64,000 nucleotides of DNA, from assembly GCF_000619905.2 (NCBI RefSeq), contig NZ_CP012371.1, forward strand, positions 1,736,001 to 1,800,000, written 5' to 3'. A model generated the notes under the pieces. The model saw nothing but the letters and a program-made list of their open reading frames with translations. It was not told the origin of the DNA and did no database searches. This stretch comes from Nitrosospira briensis C-128 (GTDB lineage Bacteria > Pseudomonadota > Gammaproteobacteria > Burkholderiales > Nitrosomonadaceae). The stretch's first letter is position 1. Every line of letters starts with the position of its first letter. Positions 21,529 to 33,853 of the stretch are shown here, in pieces. A program made the translations under genes and the position numbers.

Positions 21529-21588
21529 GCGCCTCCCGGCCAATCCGGCTTCAAGCCACTTATCGGCTCCCAGGAATTTCAGGAAAAA

Positions 21589-21604
21589 TGTTTCACGTGA
21601 AACA
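21589..21604. promoter_or_regulatory. parS site (perfect 16-bp)
   Basis: TGTTTCACGTGAAACA at 21589-21604 is a perfect 16-bp palindrome and the canonical parS sequence. It lies between mnmE and mnmG, about 2.7 kb from parA. ParB should bind here and spread, seeding origin segregation. Confidence 0.95.
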
Positions 21605-21708
21605 TGCGCGTGGATAATCGTGTTTTGCCCCTCCGAAGGACCCCGCCTTACATAGCCCCCCGTTTTACCGTAGAATGCCACCTCTTTAGCGAATGCGACG
21701 GTAGCGTA

Positions 21709-23619
21709 GTGAACTGCTCTGAAAATTTCGATGTAATAGTCATTGGCGGTGGACATGCCGGTACCGAGGCAGCCCTCGCGGCTGCACGCATGGGGAAAAA
21801 AACACTCCTGTTATCGCACAATATCGAAACCCTGGGGCAGATGTCCTGTAATCCCTCCATTGGAGGTATCGGCAAGGGGCACCTGGTAAAAGAGGTTGAT
21901 GCGCTTGGCGGGGCAATGGCTGCCGCCGCTGATGAAGCCGGCATCCAGTTTCGCATACTCAATTCGAGCAAGGGACCGGCGGTACGGGCAACGCGTGCCC
22001 AGGCGGACAGGATGCTCTATCGCCAGGCAATCCGGCGTCGTCTCGAGAATCAGCCCAACCTGTGGCTGTTCCAGCAGGGAGTGGACGATCTCACGCTCGA
22101 GGGGGAGTGCGTCACAGGCGTCGTAACCCAATTGGGAATCAGGTTTGCTGCTCGAGCGGTGGTCCTGACGGCAGGAACGTTTCTTGGGGGGCTTGCACAT
22201 GTCGGTTCAGCCAATTTCCAGGCCGGCCGGGCTGGCGACCCACCCTCCATCAGCCTGGCTGCCCGCCTGCGGGAGATGGAGCTGCCCGTGGGTCGATTGA
22301 AAACCGGTACCCCGCCGCGCATAGACGGCCGTAGCATCGATTACTCGGCGGTTATCGAGCAGCCGGGCGACAGCCCTGTGCCGGTCTTCTCCTTTATGGG
22401 TGACGCCGCCCGGCACCCACGGCAGTTGCCCTGCTGGATGACACATACCAATAGGCGGACTCATGACATCATTCGCGGCGGTCTGGATCGATCTCCACTG
22501 TTTACCGGCGTAATCGAGGGAACAGGGCCACGATATTGTCCTTCCATCGAGGACAAGGTCGTGCGATTTTCAGCGAAGGAATCGCACCAGATCTTTCTGG
22601 AACCGGAAGGTCTCGGCACTCATGAGGTATACCCCAACGGAATCTCGACCAGCCTGCCATTCGACATGCAGGTCAAGTTGGTGCAGTCCATCAAGGGGCT
22701 TGAAAACGCACATATTACCCGTCCCGGCTACGCTATCGAATACGACTTTTTCGACCCGCGGGCATTAAAAAGTTCGCTTGAAACAAAAGCAATCGAAGGT
22801 CTGTTTTTTGCCGGGCAGATCAATGGGACGACGGGTTATGAAGAGGCTGCGGCCCAGGGATTGCTGGCGGGGATTAACGCGGCGCGCAAGATACAAGACC
22901 GGGAAGCATGGTGCCCGCGCCGCGACGAAGCTTACCTGGGCGTTTTGGTAGACGATCTTGTCACCCGAGGCGTTACCGAACCCTACCGCATGTTTACCAG
23001 CCGTGCCGAATATCGCCTGCAACTTCGGGAAGACAACGCTGATTTGCGTCTGACCGCGATAGGCCGGGAGCTCGGGGTGGTCGATGATGTACGCTGGGCT
23101 TCATTCGAAGCCAAGCGCGAAGCGATTGTTCGAGAGCAAGGCAGATTAAAAGCGACATGGCTCAGTCCAAATACCAGTTTGAATGCGTTACCCGAAGCGG
23201 ACGTGTTGCGAGTGCTGGGTAAGACCATTGGGCATGATTATTCGCTATACGAATTGTTGCGGCGCCCGGACGTATCCTATGCTGCTCTGATGACGCTGCC
23301 CGGTGCAGGGGAGTGTGTCACTGATCCCGTGGTTGCGGAACAAGTTGAAATCCAGGCGAAATATCACGGTTACATTGAACGTCAGAAGGATGAAGTGGCG
23401 CGTAATGCCGGCTATGAGGACATTCGCCTGCCGCTCGATCTTGATTACACCACCGTGCGTGGCCTCTCCGCCGAGGCGCAGCAAAAACTGAATCAATTCA
23501 AGCCGGAAACAGCAGGACAGGCGGCCAGGATTTCCGGCATAACGCCGGCGGCAATTTCATTATTGCTGGTACACGTGAAACGTGGATTTTCCGGCCAGAA
23601 AAAAAAGAAGAGCGCATGA
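21709..23619 (+). CDS. mnmG: tRNA uridine-5-carboxymethylaminomethyl modification enzyme MnmG (GidA)
   Basis: MnmG is the FAD enzyme that works with MnmE on wobble uridine. The FAD-binding motif [16 protein letters not shown] starts 6 residues after my chosen GTG 21709; then [17 protein letters not shown] and the [21 protein letters not shown] motif follow. The frame extends upstream to an ATG at 21604, but the 35 extra residues are unlike the family and overlap parS, so I prefer the GTG, giving 636 residues. There is no strong ribosome site for either. It overlaps rsmG by 4 bp. Confidence 0.93.
   Translation: MNCSENFDVIVIGGGHAGTEAALAAARMGKKTLLLSHNIETLGQMSCNPSIGGIGKGHLVKEVDALGGAMAAAADEAGIQFRILNSSKGPAVRATRAQADRMLYRQAIRRRLENQPNLWLFQQGVDDLTLEGECVTGVVTQLGIRFAARAVVLTAGTFLGGLAHVGSANFQAGRAGDPPSISLAARLREMELPVGRLKTGTPPRIDGRSIDYSAVIEQPGDSPVPVFSFMGDAARHPRQLPCWMTHTNRRTHDIIRGGLDRSPLFTGVIEGTGPRYCPSIEDKVVRFSAKESHQIFLEPEGLGTHEVYPNGISTSLPFDMQVKLVQSIKGLENAHITRPGYAIEYDFFDPRALKSSLETKAIEGLFFAGQINGTTGYEEAAAQGLLAGINAARKIQDREAWCPRRDEAYLGVLVDDLVTRGVTEPYRMFTSRAEYRLQLREDNADLRLTAIGRELGVVDDVRWASFEAKREAIVREQGRLKATWLSPNTSLNALPEADVLRVLGKTIGHDYSLYELLRRPDVSYAALMTLPGAGECVTDPVVAEQVEIQAKYHGYIERQKDEVARNAGYEDIRLPLDLDYTTVRGLSAEAQQKLNQFKPETAGQAARISGITPAAISLLLVHVKRGFSGQKKKKSA
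23567..23582. promoter_or_regulatory. Degenerate parS-like site
   Basis: TGGTACACGTGAAACG differs from canonical parS at three of 16 positions, with one arm (ACGTGAAAC) intact. It lies inside the last codons of mnmG. ParB may bind weakly; this is only a suggestion, given two better sites close by. Confidence 0.4.
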
Positions 23620-24248
23620 GTCTCACGGCGCAACTTACTGGCGGAATCGAAGCCCTGGGATTGACGCTCCCGCACGAAACCCAAGTGCGCTTGCTGCAAT
23701 ACCTTGCGCTGATCCGGAAGTGGAACCAGGTGCATAACCTGACCGCGGTGCGTGAGCCGGAAGCAATGCTGGTTCGTCATTTGCTCGATAGCCTGGCGGT
23801 TTTACCGCACGTCACCGGATCGCGTATTGCCGACATCGGCAGTGGCGCTGGCTTGCCGGGGATTCCCCTGGCTTTGGCGCGGCCCGAGTGGCATGTGACC
23901 CTGGTCGAAATCAATCACAAAAAAGCCGCATTTCTGCAACAGGCGCAAATCGAGCTGAATTTAAAAAATATCGAGGTGATGGTAGAGCGCGTCGAAAATT
24001 TTCGACCGGCAGATGGGTTTGATATCGTCATTTCACGTGCTTTTTCCGATCTGACTGATTTTGCCAGCCTGGCGGGGCATTTGTGTGCGCCAGGAAACGT
24101 TGGCGGCAGACTTGTGGCGATGAAAGGAGTGTATCCTCACGAAGAACTGGCACAGCTCCCAGCACAGTTCATGGTCGAAAAAATATTACCGGTTACAGTC
24201 CCCGGCCTTGAGGCGGAGCGACATCTTGTCTGGATCAAGCAGGCATAG
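23616..24248 (+). CDS. rsmG: 16S rRNA (guanine-N7) methyltransferase RsmG (GidB)
   Basis: RsmG methylates G527 of 16S rRNA. At 210 residues it shows the family N-terminus ([26 protein letters not shown]) and the SAM-binding loop [16 protein letters not shown] near 70-85, followed by [10 protein letters not shown]. The start overlaps the mnmG stop (ATGA), showing coupling. It is followed by parA after about 90 bp, the usual gidA-gidB-parA-parB order. Confidence 0.96.
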   Translation: MSLTAQLTGGIEALGLTLPHETQVRLLQYLALIRKWNQVHNLTAVREPEAMLVRHLLDSLAVLPHVTGSRIADIGSGAGLPGIPLALARPEWHVTLVEINHKKAAFLQQAQIELNLKNIEVMVERVENFRPADGFDIVISRAFSDLTDFASLAGHLCAPGNVGGRLVAMKGVYPHEELAQLPAQFMVEKILPVTVPGLEAERHLVWIKQA

Positions 24249-24341
24249 CGGGTGACGGTTTGGCGACCACGGTGGTTTTAGCGGATGGCCCGCGATTTGA
24301 CAGCCGGGTTAGCCGGAGATGCCCGGTTCGGAGAGGACAAG

Positions 24342-25151
24342 ATGGCGAAAATTCTGGCAATAACCAATCAGAAAGGCGGGGTAGGAAAAACCACCACGAG
24401 TGTTAATCTGGCGGCGAGTCTCGAAGCCGCCGGACGTCGTGTCTTATTGATCGATCTCGATCCCCAGGGTAATGCCACGATGGGAAGTGGTGTGGACAAA
24501 CGTGTCTTGCGGCATACGGTATATCAGGTATTGTTGGGTAGCCGAAGTATTGCGGATGTACGTGTAACCTCTACCAGTGGCAAGTATGACCTCGTCCCCG
24601 CCAACCGTGACTTGGCCGGTGCTGAAATAGAAATGGTGGATCTGCCCCAGCGGGAAACACGATTGAAGGCGGCGCTGCAAGAGGTGGAAAAGGAATACGA
24701 TTTCATTCTCATCGATTGCCCGCCCGCACTTAACCTGCTGACACTCAACGGCTTATGCGCAGCGCATGCGGTGATGATTCCGATGCAATGCGAGTATTAC
24801 GCCCTGGAGGGGTTGAGCGATCTTGTCAATACTGTAAAAAAGGTACGGGCAAATCTCAACCCGGTGCTCGAGATCGAAGGATTGCTGCGTACCATGTTCG
24901 ATCCCCGCAATATACTGGCGCAACAGGTATCCGAACAACTGCAGCAGCACTTCGGGGACAAGGTTTACCGCACTGTAATCCCACGTAACGTACGGCTGGC
25001 CGAAGCGCCGAGCTTCGGCATACCGGCGTTATATCACGACAAATTATCCAAAGGCACCCAGGCCTATCTGGCGCTGGCGGGGGAAATGCTGAACAGATAC
25101 TCATCCGTCGCGCCGGTCCAACAGGATCACGAACAGAAGCTTGAAGCGTAA
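24342..25151 (+). CDS. parA: Chromosome partitioning ATPase ParA (Soj)
   Basis: ParA is the deviant Walker ATPase that moves ParB-parS complexes. The N-terminus reads MAKILAITNQKGGVGKTT, with the KGGVGKTT deviant Walker A. Walker A-prime and B follow (VLLIDLDPQGNAT; FILIDCPPAL). Length 269 is typical. I chose ATG 24342, with GAGAGGAC just before, over an in-frame upstream start at 24285 whose 19 residues lack similarity. parB follows after 30 bp. Confidence 0.96.
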   Translation: MAKILAITNQKGGVGKTTTSVNLAASLEAAGRRVLLIDLDPQGNATMGSGVDKRVLRHTVYQVLLGSRSIADVRVTSTSGKYDLVPANRDLAGAEIEMVDLPQRETRLKAALQEVEKEYDFILIDCPPALNLLTLNGLCAAHAVMIPMQCEYYALEGLSDLVNTVKKVRANLNPVLEIEGLLRTMFDPRNILAQQVSEQLQQHFGDKVYRTVIPRNVRLAEAPSFGIPALYHDKLSKGTQAYLALAGEMLNRYSSVAPVQQDHEQKLEA

Positions 25152-25181
25152 CGGGATAAAGACCAGGAAGGGAAAAAGCAG

Positions 25182-26018
25182 ATGAAATTGAAGGGGTTGG
25201 GGAGGGGATTGGATGCGTTGTTGGCAGGTGACAGCGATGGCCGCAGGGCAGAGGAATCGCTACAGAACCTGAAAACTTCACTGCTACAGCCGGGCAAGTA
25301 TCAGCCGCGCACCCACATGGATAAAGTATCTTTGGCGGAGCTGGCGGAATCCATCAAAGCCCAGGGGGTAATGCAGCCGATCCTGGTTCGACCTGTTTCG
25401 CCGGGAAGCTACGAAATCATAGCCGGCGAGCGGCGCTGGCGCGCAGCACAACTGGCGGGGCTTGCTGAAGTGCCTGCGCTCATCCGTGAAGTACCGGATG
25501 AGGCAGCGCTGGCCATGTCGTTGATCGAGAACATTCAGCGCGAGAACTTGAATCCGCTAGAAGAAGCTATGGGAATTCAAAGGCTTATCCGAGAATTCGG
25601 AATGACTCATCAGGCTGCCAGCCAGGCTTTGGGTAGTTCGCGCAGCGCCGTTTCCAACCTCCTCCGATTGCTTAATCTGCCGCCCGCCGTACAGGAATTG
25701 CTGATGCAGGGAAAGATCGACATGGGGCACAGCCGCGCGCTGCTCTCGCTTCCCGCGTCGAAGCAGATAGAAACTGCGAATCTGGTGGTGCATAAACAGC
25801 TTTCGGTACGCGAGACCGAAAGGCTGGTGCATCGGATAGAGCATCCGGTAGAAAAAAAACACCCTAAACGCGACCGCGATTTGTTGCGTTTGCAGGAAAA
25901 CATCTCTTTGAAACTCGGCGCGCAAGTCGTCATCAATTCCGGAAAAAACGGCAAGGGAAGCGTGGTGATTCATTACGACAGCCTTGAGCAATTGGACGGA
26001 ATATTGTCTCGGTGGTGA
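25182..26018 (+). CDS. parB: Chromosome partitioning protein ParB (Spo0J)
   Basis: ParB binds parS, clamps DNA with CTP and recruits ParA and SMC. The N-terminal ParA-interacting peptide LKGLGRGLDALL is present, then LQPGKYQPRTH, the CTP-binding GERRWRAAQ motif, MSLIENIQRENLNPLEEA and a helix-turn-helix (THQAASQALGSSRSAVSNLLRLL). The C-terminal dimer domain is complete. Length 278 is normal. It ends just before a hairpin terminator, the border to the amo cluster. Confidence 0.96.
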   Translation: MKLKGLGRGLDALLAGDSDGRRAEESLQNLKTSLLQPGKYQPRTHMDKVSLAELAESIKAQGVMQPILVRPVSPGSYEIIAGERRWRAAQLAGLAEVPALIREVPDEAALAMSLIENIQRENLNPLEEAMGIQRLIREFGMTHQAASQALGSSRSAVSNLLRLLNLPPAVQELLMQGKIDMGHSRALLSLPASKQIETANLVVHKQLSVRETERLVHRIEHPVEKKHPKRDRDLLRLQENISLKLGAQVVINSGKNGKGSVVIHYDSLEQLDGILSRW

Positions 26019-26025
26019 TCTGGAA

Positions 26026-26061
26026 TTTAAACCCTTGCACTTTCCTAGCCCAGGGTTTTAA
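26026..26061 (+). terminator. Hairpin terminator after parB
   Basis: TTTAAACCCT (5' arm) and AGGGTTTTAAA (3' arm) form a stem of about 9-10 pairs around a 15-base loop, directly after the parB stop. The 3' arm contains a T run. It separates the parAB transcript from the amo region. Confidence 0.65.
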
Positions 26062-27198
<1,137 letters not shown>

Positions 27199-27202
27199 CC
27201 TG

Positions 27203-27238
27203 AAAGACCGGCTGAACCCAAGTTCAGCCGGTCTTTTT
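27203..27238 (+). terminator. 15-bp perfect hairpin between amoC and amoA
   Basis: AAAGACCGGCTGAAC (27203-27217) pairs perfectly with GTTCAGCCGGTCTTT (27222-27236) around a 4-base loop (CCAA), followed by two more T bases. It starts 5 bp after the amoC stop. It is a strong intrinsic terminator or processing stem. It would make amoC mRNA more abundant or stable than amoAB mRNA (inference). Confidence 0.9.
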
Positions 27239-27449
27239 GATTCGGCACCACCCGGACTCGAGGAACCCTGAGGAACCTTGGGCCGCCCTGCCGCCGCAAC
27301 CCGACAGCAGAGCGGCCCGCCGCTACCGCCGCTGCGGCGAACAAAGACCCAGCCCAAAAAAAACAAGCTGGGGCGGAAAGAGGACAAGCAGCACCAAGCA
27401 ACACGCAACAGCAACACATCATTCACGTATTAAGATCGTAGACATTTGA

Positions 27450-29536
<2,087 letters not shown>

Positions 29537-29579
29537 GCCGCATGGGACACAAGGCCTAGCCCCGTCCCGCAAGGCATTG

Positions 29580-29628
29580 ACACCGGTCCGCCGCCGTCGC
29601 CAGACGGAAAGGTGGATCGGTGTTTTTT
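29580..29628 (+). terminator. Terminator after amoB
   Basis: ACACCGGTCC (29580-29589) pairs with GGATCGGTGT (29614-29623), ten pairs with one G-T, enclosing a smaller GC-rich stem and followed by a T run. It lies 44 bp after the amoB stop and separates amoCAB from amoE. amoE therefore likely depends on readthrough or its own promoter in 29629-29790. Confidence 0.8.
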
Positions 29629-29790
29629 ATGCAGCATAAAAATAGTAGAATTAGCAAAGCAGCATCGGCATGACGACAGCCCACAGGCCTCCCGCCCGCG
29701 GACGAACGGCAAGCCCGCCCAAGTGGCGATTAGCTGAAACAGTGGATCCTGTAACTTCGTAACAACGAACAACGCGGAGAGAACCCGTTT

Positions 29791-30357
29791 GTGATTAGGC
29801 AAGTAACACAGGCAATGCTCATCCTGACCGCGGCGCTCTATGCCGGCGCGGCAGGCGCGCACGGAAAAGTCTCGCTGGAAGAAGACAGCTGCGTGCGCCG
29901 CATTGGCGAGAACATGGTGCACTTAAGCGCCTACCAGCCGCAATTTGAGCCCAGCGCCCAATACTGCACCGAAATCCCCAAGAGCGGAGACACCTACTTG
30001 GTAGTCGACCTGATCGACCCGGCCCTGCGCGAAATGCCCATCGGCATGCGCGTCGTCAGAGGCACCAGCGAAACCGACGACGAGACCGTAAGCTACCTGC
30101 GGCCAAGCTACCACCCCGACGGCGTGATCAAGGGCGAGACCAGCCTGGACCAGGGCCTCTATACCATCATCATCACCGCCGAAGGCCTGCCTCCCCTGCG
30201 CTACCAGTACCCCTTGCGGGTACAGATGATCAACTACGCGAACATATTCCGCACCGCGGTCGGGCCGCTGATCGCCCTGCTGCTTTTGATCCTGCTGGGA
30301 TACAAGCTCATGAAATCCAAGCGCATGCAGCGCTGGCGTGCCTCGCGCCGCCCGTAG
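29791..30357 (+). CDS. amoE: PmoD/AmoD-family protein, first copy (orf4, AmoE)
   Basis: This 188-residue protein has a signal peptide ending near GAAGA, a periplasmic domain and one C-terminal membrane helix (about 152-172) with a basic tail. It belongs to the PmoD/AmoD family found only with ammonia or methane monooxygenase clusters and linked to copper handling. Conserved points shared with the next gene are the HG after cleavage, an acidic-x-C pair, YQP, and C-x-(D/E)-IP. The start is GTG 29791, with GGAGAG about 10 bases upstream. The function in nitrifiers is not proven. Confidence 0.9.
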   Translation: MIRQVTQAMLILTAALYAGAAGAHGKVSLEEDSCVRRIGENMVHLSAYQPQFEPSAQYCTEIPKSGDTYLVVDLIDPALREMPIGMRVVRGTSETDDETVSYLRPSYHPDGVIKGETSLDQGLYTIIITAEGLPPLRYQYPLRVQMINYANIFRTAVGPLIALLLLILLGYKLMKSKRMQRWRASRRP

Positions 30358-30481
30358 ACCACGAAAACGACAAAACGAAACGAAACAAAGACAACCCGGA
30401 CAACCCGGGCAGCCCCGGCGGCAACCTGAGTATCGGGCCGTAGGATCGACGATTCATCATTTCTTATAGGTGACCTTGATA

Positions 30482-31063
30482 ATGTCCTTACCCTCTCTCA
30501 AACCCGCCCTCCTGGGCCTGATGCTGGGCCTGGCCCTGCCGCTGTCCACCCAAGTGCACGCCCACGGCGGACTCTCCCTGGCCGACGACATCTGCAAACT
30601 CACCATCGGCCCCTATACCATGCACTTTACCGGCTACCAGCCGGAAAGCACCCAGGAGAAAGAATTCTGCGAAGACATCCCGGCCGTCGGCCGCACCGTC
30701 GTCGCCCTCGACTACATTGAAGAAGCGTTGCGGCCCCTGCCCACCGAAGTGCGCATCATCCGCGATACCGGTGCGGCCGCAGGCGCGGAGGGAAACCTGG
30801 ACGCCATCACCCTGCTGCATATCCCGGCCAAGGTCTACCCCAACGGCTCCATCAACTTCGAATACGACTTTCACCAGCCCGGCAAATTCGTAGGCCTGGT
30901 CACCGTCGCCGGCAAGGAGGAGTACGTCTCGCGCTTCCCCTTCTCCGTGGGCGAACCCAAAGGCACCTCGCCCTATCTCATCGGCGCCATCGCCGTCATT
31001 GTGGTCGGTGCCGGCGTCTTCTTCCTGCGCGGGCGTAAATCCACCACTGCCGGTGCCGCCTGA
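30482..31063 (+). CDS. amoD: PmoD/AmoD-family protein, second copy (orf5, AmoD)
   Basis: This 193-residue protein has the same plan as the preceding gene: signal peptide ending in VHA, mature start HGGLSLADDIC, YQPES, FCEDIP, one C-terminal membrane helix (YLIGAIAVIVVGAGVFF) and a short basic tail. ATG 30482 is chosen because AGGTGA lies 8 bases before it; an in-frame GTG at 30470 is less likely. PmoD homologues form a copper site at a membrane-anchored dimer in methanotrophs, so a copper delivery role is plausible (family inference). Confidence 0.92.
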   Translation: MSLPSLKPALLGLMLGLALPLSTQVHAHGGLSLADDICKLTIGPYTMHFTGYQPESTQEKEFCEDIPAVGRTVVALDYIEEALRPLPTEVRIIRDTGAAAGAEGNLDAITLLHIPAKVYPNGSINFEYDFHQPGKFVGLVTVAGKEEYVSRFPFSVGEPKGTSPYLIGAIAVIVVGAGVFFLRGRKSTTAGAA

Positions 31064-31259
31064 GAAGCAGCCAACCGGCGGCATGACCATGACCGGCGGC
31101 GATTGCCGCCGGGGCAGCGCCCGAACCAAACCGCAGCCATACAGTCCAAGTAACAGGTTCAGATAACAATAATATGGTCCGGATAAAAAGCCAAAAAAGA
31201 CAGAAAAGATCAATCTGCCCACCCACCCTCGTGGCGTGGCACACGAAGAGGAGCCAAGA

Positions 31260-31670
31260 ATGCAATCGATCATGATTTCCTCCCTCAAACAGGTCATGAT
31301 GGGCAGTATCCTGCTCATGGCACTGGGGGCAGGGCTGCACAGCACCCCCGTCCTGGCGCACGCCATGCTGGTCAAGGCCGAACCGCCGCGCCGGGCGCAG
31401 CTCACCCAGACCCCCACGCAGGTACGGCTCTGGTTCAACGAAGAAATCGAAAAGGACTATGCCTCGCTTACCGTGCTGGACGCAGCCAAGGCTCCGGTCA
31501 CCGACATCCGGCCGCACATCGCCGAGGACGACCGCAGAGCCATCGTATTGCCCTTGTCGCAACTCGCGCCCGGCAAATACACGGTAAAGTTCCGGGTGCT
31601 GTCGGTGGACGGCCACGTGGTTGACTCGTCCTACGACTTCACCGTAAAGAGCAAAACACCCGCCAAATGA
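31260..31670 (+). CDS. copC: Periplasmic copper-binding protein CopC
   Basis: CopC binds Cu(II) in the periplasm. The 136-residue precursor has a signal peptide ending in PVLA, so the mature protein starts HAMLVKAEPP with the His that coordinates Cu(II) through its N-terminus. The second part of the site, SVDGH in VLSVDGHVVDSS, supplies Asp and His. ATG 31260 has GAGGAG 6 bases upstream; an earlier GTG in frame (31236) is not needed. It overlaps copD by 4 bp (ATGA). Confidence 0.95.
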   Translation: MQSIMISSLKQVMMGSILLMALGAGLHSTPVLAHAMLVKAEPPRRAQLTQTPTQVRLWFNEEIEKDYASLTVLDAAKAPVTDIRPHIAEDDRRAIVLPLSQLAPGKYTVKFRVLSVDGHVVDSSYDFTVKSKTPAK

Positions 31671-33754
31671 TCGAGGTCATCGCGACGCTGCTGCGCTGGT
31701 CACAGCTTGCGTCCAACATGATCCTGGTCGGAAGCTGCGTCTTCCTGGCCATTGCCGGCTCCATCCATTCCCCCTGGGTGGGCCGCCTGGAGCGGGCGCT
31801 GCCTTGGCTTGCGCTCATCCTCCTGGCCGGTTTGATGGGCATCCTCGCCACCACCACGGCCCAGGCCACCGGCATCGACGCCAACGCCTGGCATCCGCAG
31901 GCCTGGCTCGCACTCGTGCAGAATACCCACATGGGACACGTCTGGGCAGGACGCGCCGCCTGCGCCGCGCTCGTCTGCGCCATCGCCCTCTATATCCGCG
32001 TCTCCCCCCCGGCAAGATGGCAATACATCCTGTGCGCCACCGTCGCTTCCGCCACCTTGACCGTGGGCGCACTCGCCAGCCATGCCGCCGCCGAAGACCT
32101 GTCCTTCCTGTCCGTATTGCCCTACGCCTTGCACATCATCATGGCCAGCGTCTGGTTCGGCGCCCTGCCGGCCTTCCTGGTAGTCTGTTTCAGTTGCACC
32201 GAAGTGCCGCCCGGGCAGGAAAGCGGCGGGCGCGCCGGCATCCAGACAGCCGCCATCCAGCGCATCCACGCCGTGTTCCACGCGCGCGAAGCGTCGGCCA
32301 CAGCCGACGCGCTCGCCTTGAAGCGCTTCTCCACCATGGCCCTGCCGGTCATGCTGACGGTGATCGCCACCGGCATCTTCATTACCTACCGCATGGTCGA
32401 CAGCAGCTACAGCGCCCTGGTCGCCACCGAATACGGCTGGCTGCTCAACGGCAAGATCGCCCTGCTGCTGGTGGTGCTCGTCATCGCTGCGCGCGCGCGC
32501 AGCTGGCTGCCGCTGCTGGCCCAGCACGCCGATGGCCTGGCCGCGGCCGGTGGGCACCGGCTGCGCAAGTGGGTCAGCTTCGAATTCGTCATCGCGCTGG
32601 GCATCGTACTGCTGGCCACCATCGTGGCCAATACCGTTCCGGCCAAGCACGCCATCATCCAGAACTGGCCCTACTCCTTCCGCTTCTCCCTGGCCGCCAC
32701 CTGGGGCGATCCGAGCGTGATGCTGCGCGTCTGGAGCGGCCTGGCGCTGCTGGCCGCCGCCGGCGCGGCGATCGCGTTCGGGCGTAGCCGAAAGTGGGAC
32801 ATGAAGCGCCGCCTGGGCATTCCGCTCCTGCTGGCTGCCGTGGCTCTGGGCGTGGGCCTGCCGCCCCTGGCGGTGGACGCCTACCCGGAAACCTACCGCA
32901 AGACGCCGGTGCCGTTCGATACCATTTCCATCGCCAACGGCTCGGCCCACTTTGCCGAGAACTGCGTGCCCTGCCACGGCGCCCAGGGCAAGGGCAACGG
33001 CGTGATGGCCAAGAGCTTCGCCAAGCCGCCGGTGGACATGCTCACCGAGCCGCACACCGCCAAGCATACCGCCGGCGACTTCTTCCACTGGCTCTCCTTC
33101 GGCATTCCCGGCACCGGCATGCCCGAATTCGCCGACAGGCTCTCGGAGGAGGACCGCTGGGACGTGGTCAATTTCCTGCACGCCATGTCGCGCGGCTACC
33201 AGGCACGCCTGATGAGCCCGCAGGTCAAGCCGGAACAGCCGCAGCCCGGCATGGGCCCGCCCAATTTCTCCTATACCGCGCAGGATGGTTCCAGCGGTAC
33301 CCTGAAGGATTTCCGCGGCAAGAAGAATGTGCTGCTGGTGCTGTTCTCGTGGCCGCAGTCGCGTGAGCGGCTGGCGCAGCTGCGCGATTTCGATGCCAGG
33401 CTGGCCGCGGCCAATACGGTGTTGCTGGTGGTGCCGGAGGATGACCCGGATTCGCACGAGCTGGAGCAGATCAAGGATAATGTGTCCTTACCGCTGGTGA
33501 TCGACGGCGCGCACGAGATCGTGCAGAGCTATAAGCTGTTTCGGCGTACGTTGAACAAGGCTGATCTGCTGGGGGAGGGCACGCTGCCGCCGCACATGGA
33601 GTTCCTGGTGGACCGCTTCGGTTATCTGCGTGCGCGCTGGATTCCGGATGCGGATGGCCCGGGCTGGTCCAGCACCGATATGCTGATGCAGCAGGTCGCT
33701 CAGCTTAATCGGGAAAAGGAAATATTGCCTCCGCCGGGGGATCATGTGCATTGA
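31667..33754 (+). CDS. copD: CopD copper-transport domain fused to cytochrome c and thioredoxin-like domains
   Basis: The 695-residue protein has three parts. Residues 1-400 have about eight to nine membrane helices and match CopD, the inner-membrane copper importer that partners CopC. Residues about 415-510 are a class I cytochrome c: C433-V-P-C436-H437 heme site and a GTGMPEF Met ligand region. Residues about 525-690 have a thioredoxin/AhpC-like fold (PPNFSYTAQDG, DFRGKKNVLLVLFSWPQS) ending in HMEFLVDRFGYLRARW. The usual Cys pair is absent: the sequence reads WPQS. Plain CopD is about 300 residues, so this is a fusion. A role in redox-coupled copper uptake for AMO is inferred. Confidence 0.93.
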   Translation: MIEVIATLLRWSQLASNMILVGSCVFLAIAGSIHSPWVGRLERALPWLALILLAGLMGILATTTAQATGIDANAWHPQAWLALVQNTHMGHVWAGRAACAALVCAIALYIRVSPPARWQYILCATVASATLTVGALASHAAAEDLSFLSVLPYALHIIMASVWFGALPAFLVVCFSCTEVPPGQESGGRAGIQTAAIQRIHAVFHAREASATADALALKRFSTMALPVMLTVIATGIFITYRMVDSSYSALVATEYGWLLNGKIALLLVVLVIAARARSWLPLLAQHADGLAAAGGHRLRKWVSFEFVIALGIVLLATIVANTVPAKHAIIQNWPYSFRFSLAATWGDPSVMLRVWSGLALLAAAGAAIAFGRSRKWDMKRRLGIPLLLAAVALGVGLPPLAVDAYPETYRKTPVPFDTISIANGSAHFAENCVPCHGAQGKGNGVMAKSFAKPPVDMLTEPHTAKHTAGDFFHWLSFGIPGTGMPEFADRLSEEDRWDVVNFLHAMSRGYQARLMSPQVKPEQPQPGMGPPNFSYTAQDGSSGTLKDFRGKKNVLLVLFSWPQSRERLAQLRDFDARLAAANTVLLVVPEDDPDSHELEQIKDNVSLPLVIDGAHEIVQSYKLFRRTLNKADLLGEGTLPPHMEFLVDRFGYLRARWIPDADGPGWSSTDMLMQQVAQLNREKEILPPPGDHVH

Positions 33755-33853
33755 GTTGAGTAGTCAACCGCAAGAGGGAGCAACCGAGAAACATAGAGCC
33801 CCGTATGAGGCTTTCCAACAAAGTTTTTTTAATAATCGTTCAAGGAGATAAAT

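Noticed and set aside
24027-24045. TTTCACGTG half site in rsmG
   Set aside because: Only one arm of parS is present; the other has many mismatches.
31700-33457. 585-residue antisense frame opposite copD
   Set aside because: It is an effect of the strong GC-rich third-position bias of the amo/cop genes. The composition is low-complexity Gly/Gln/Arg, with no domain and no ribosome site.
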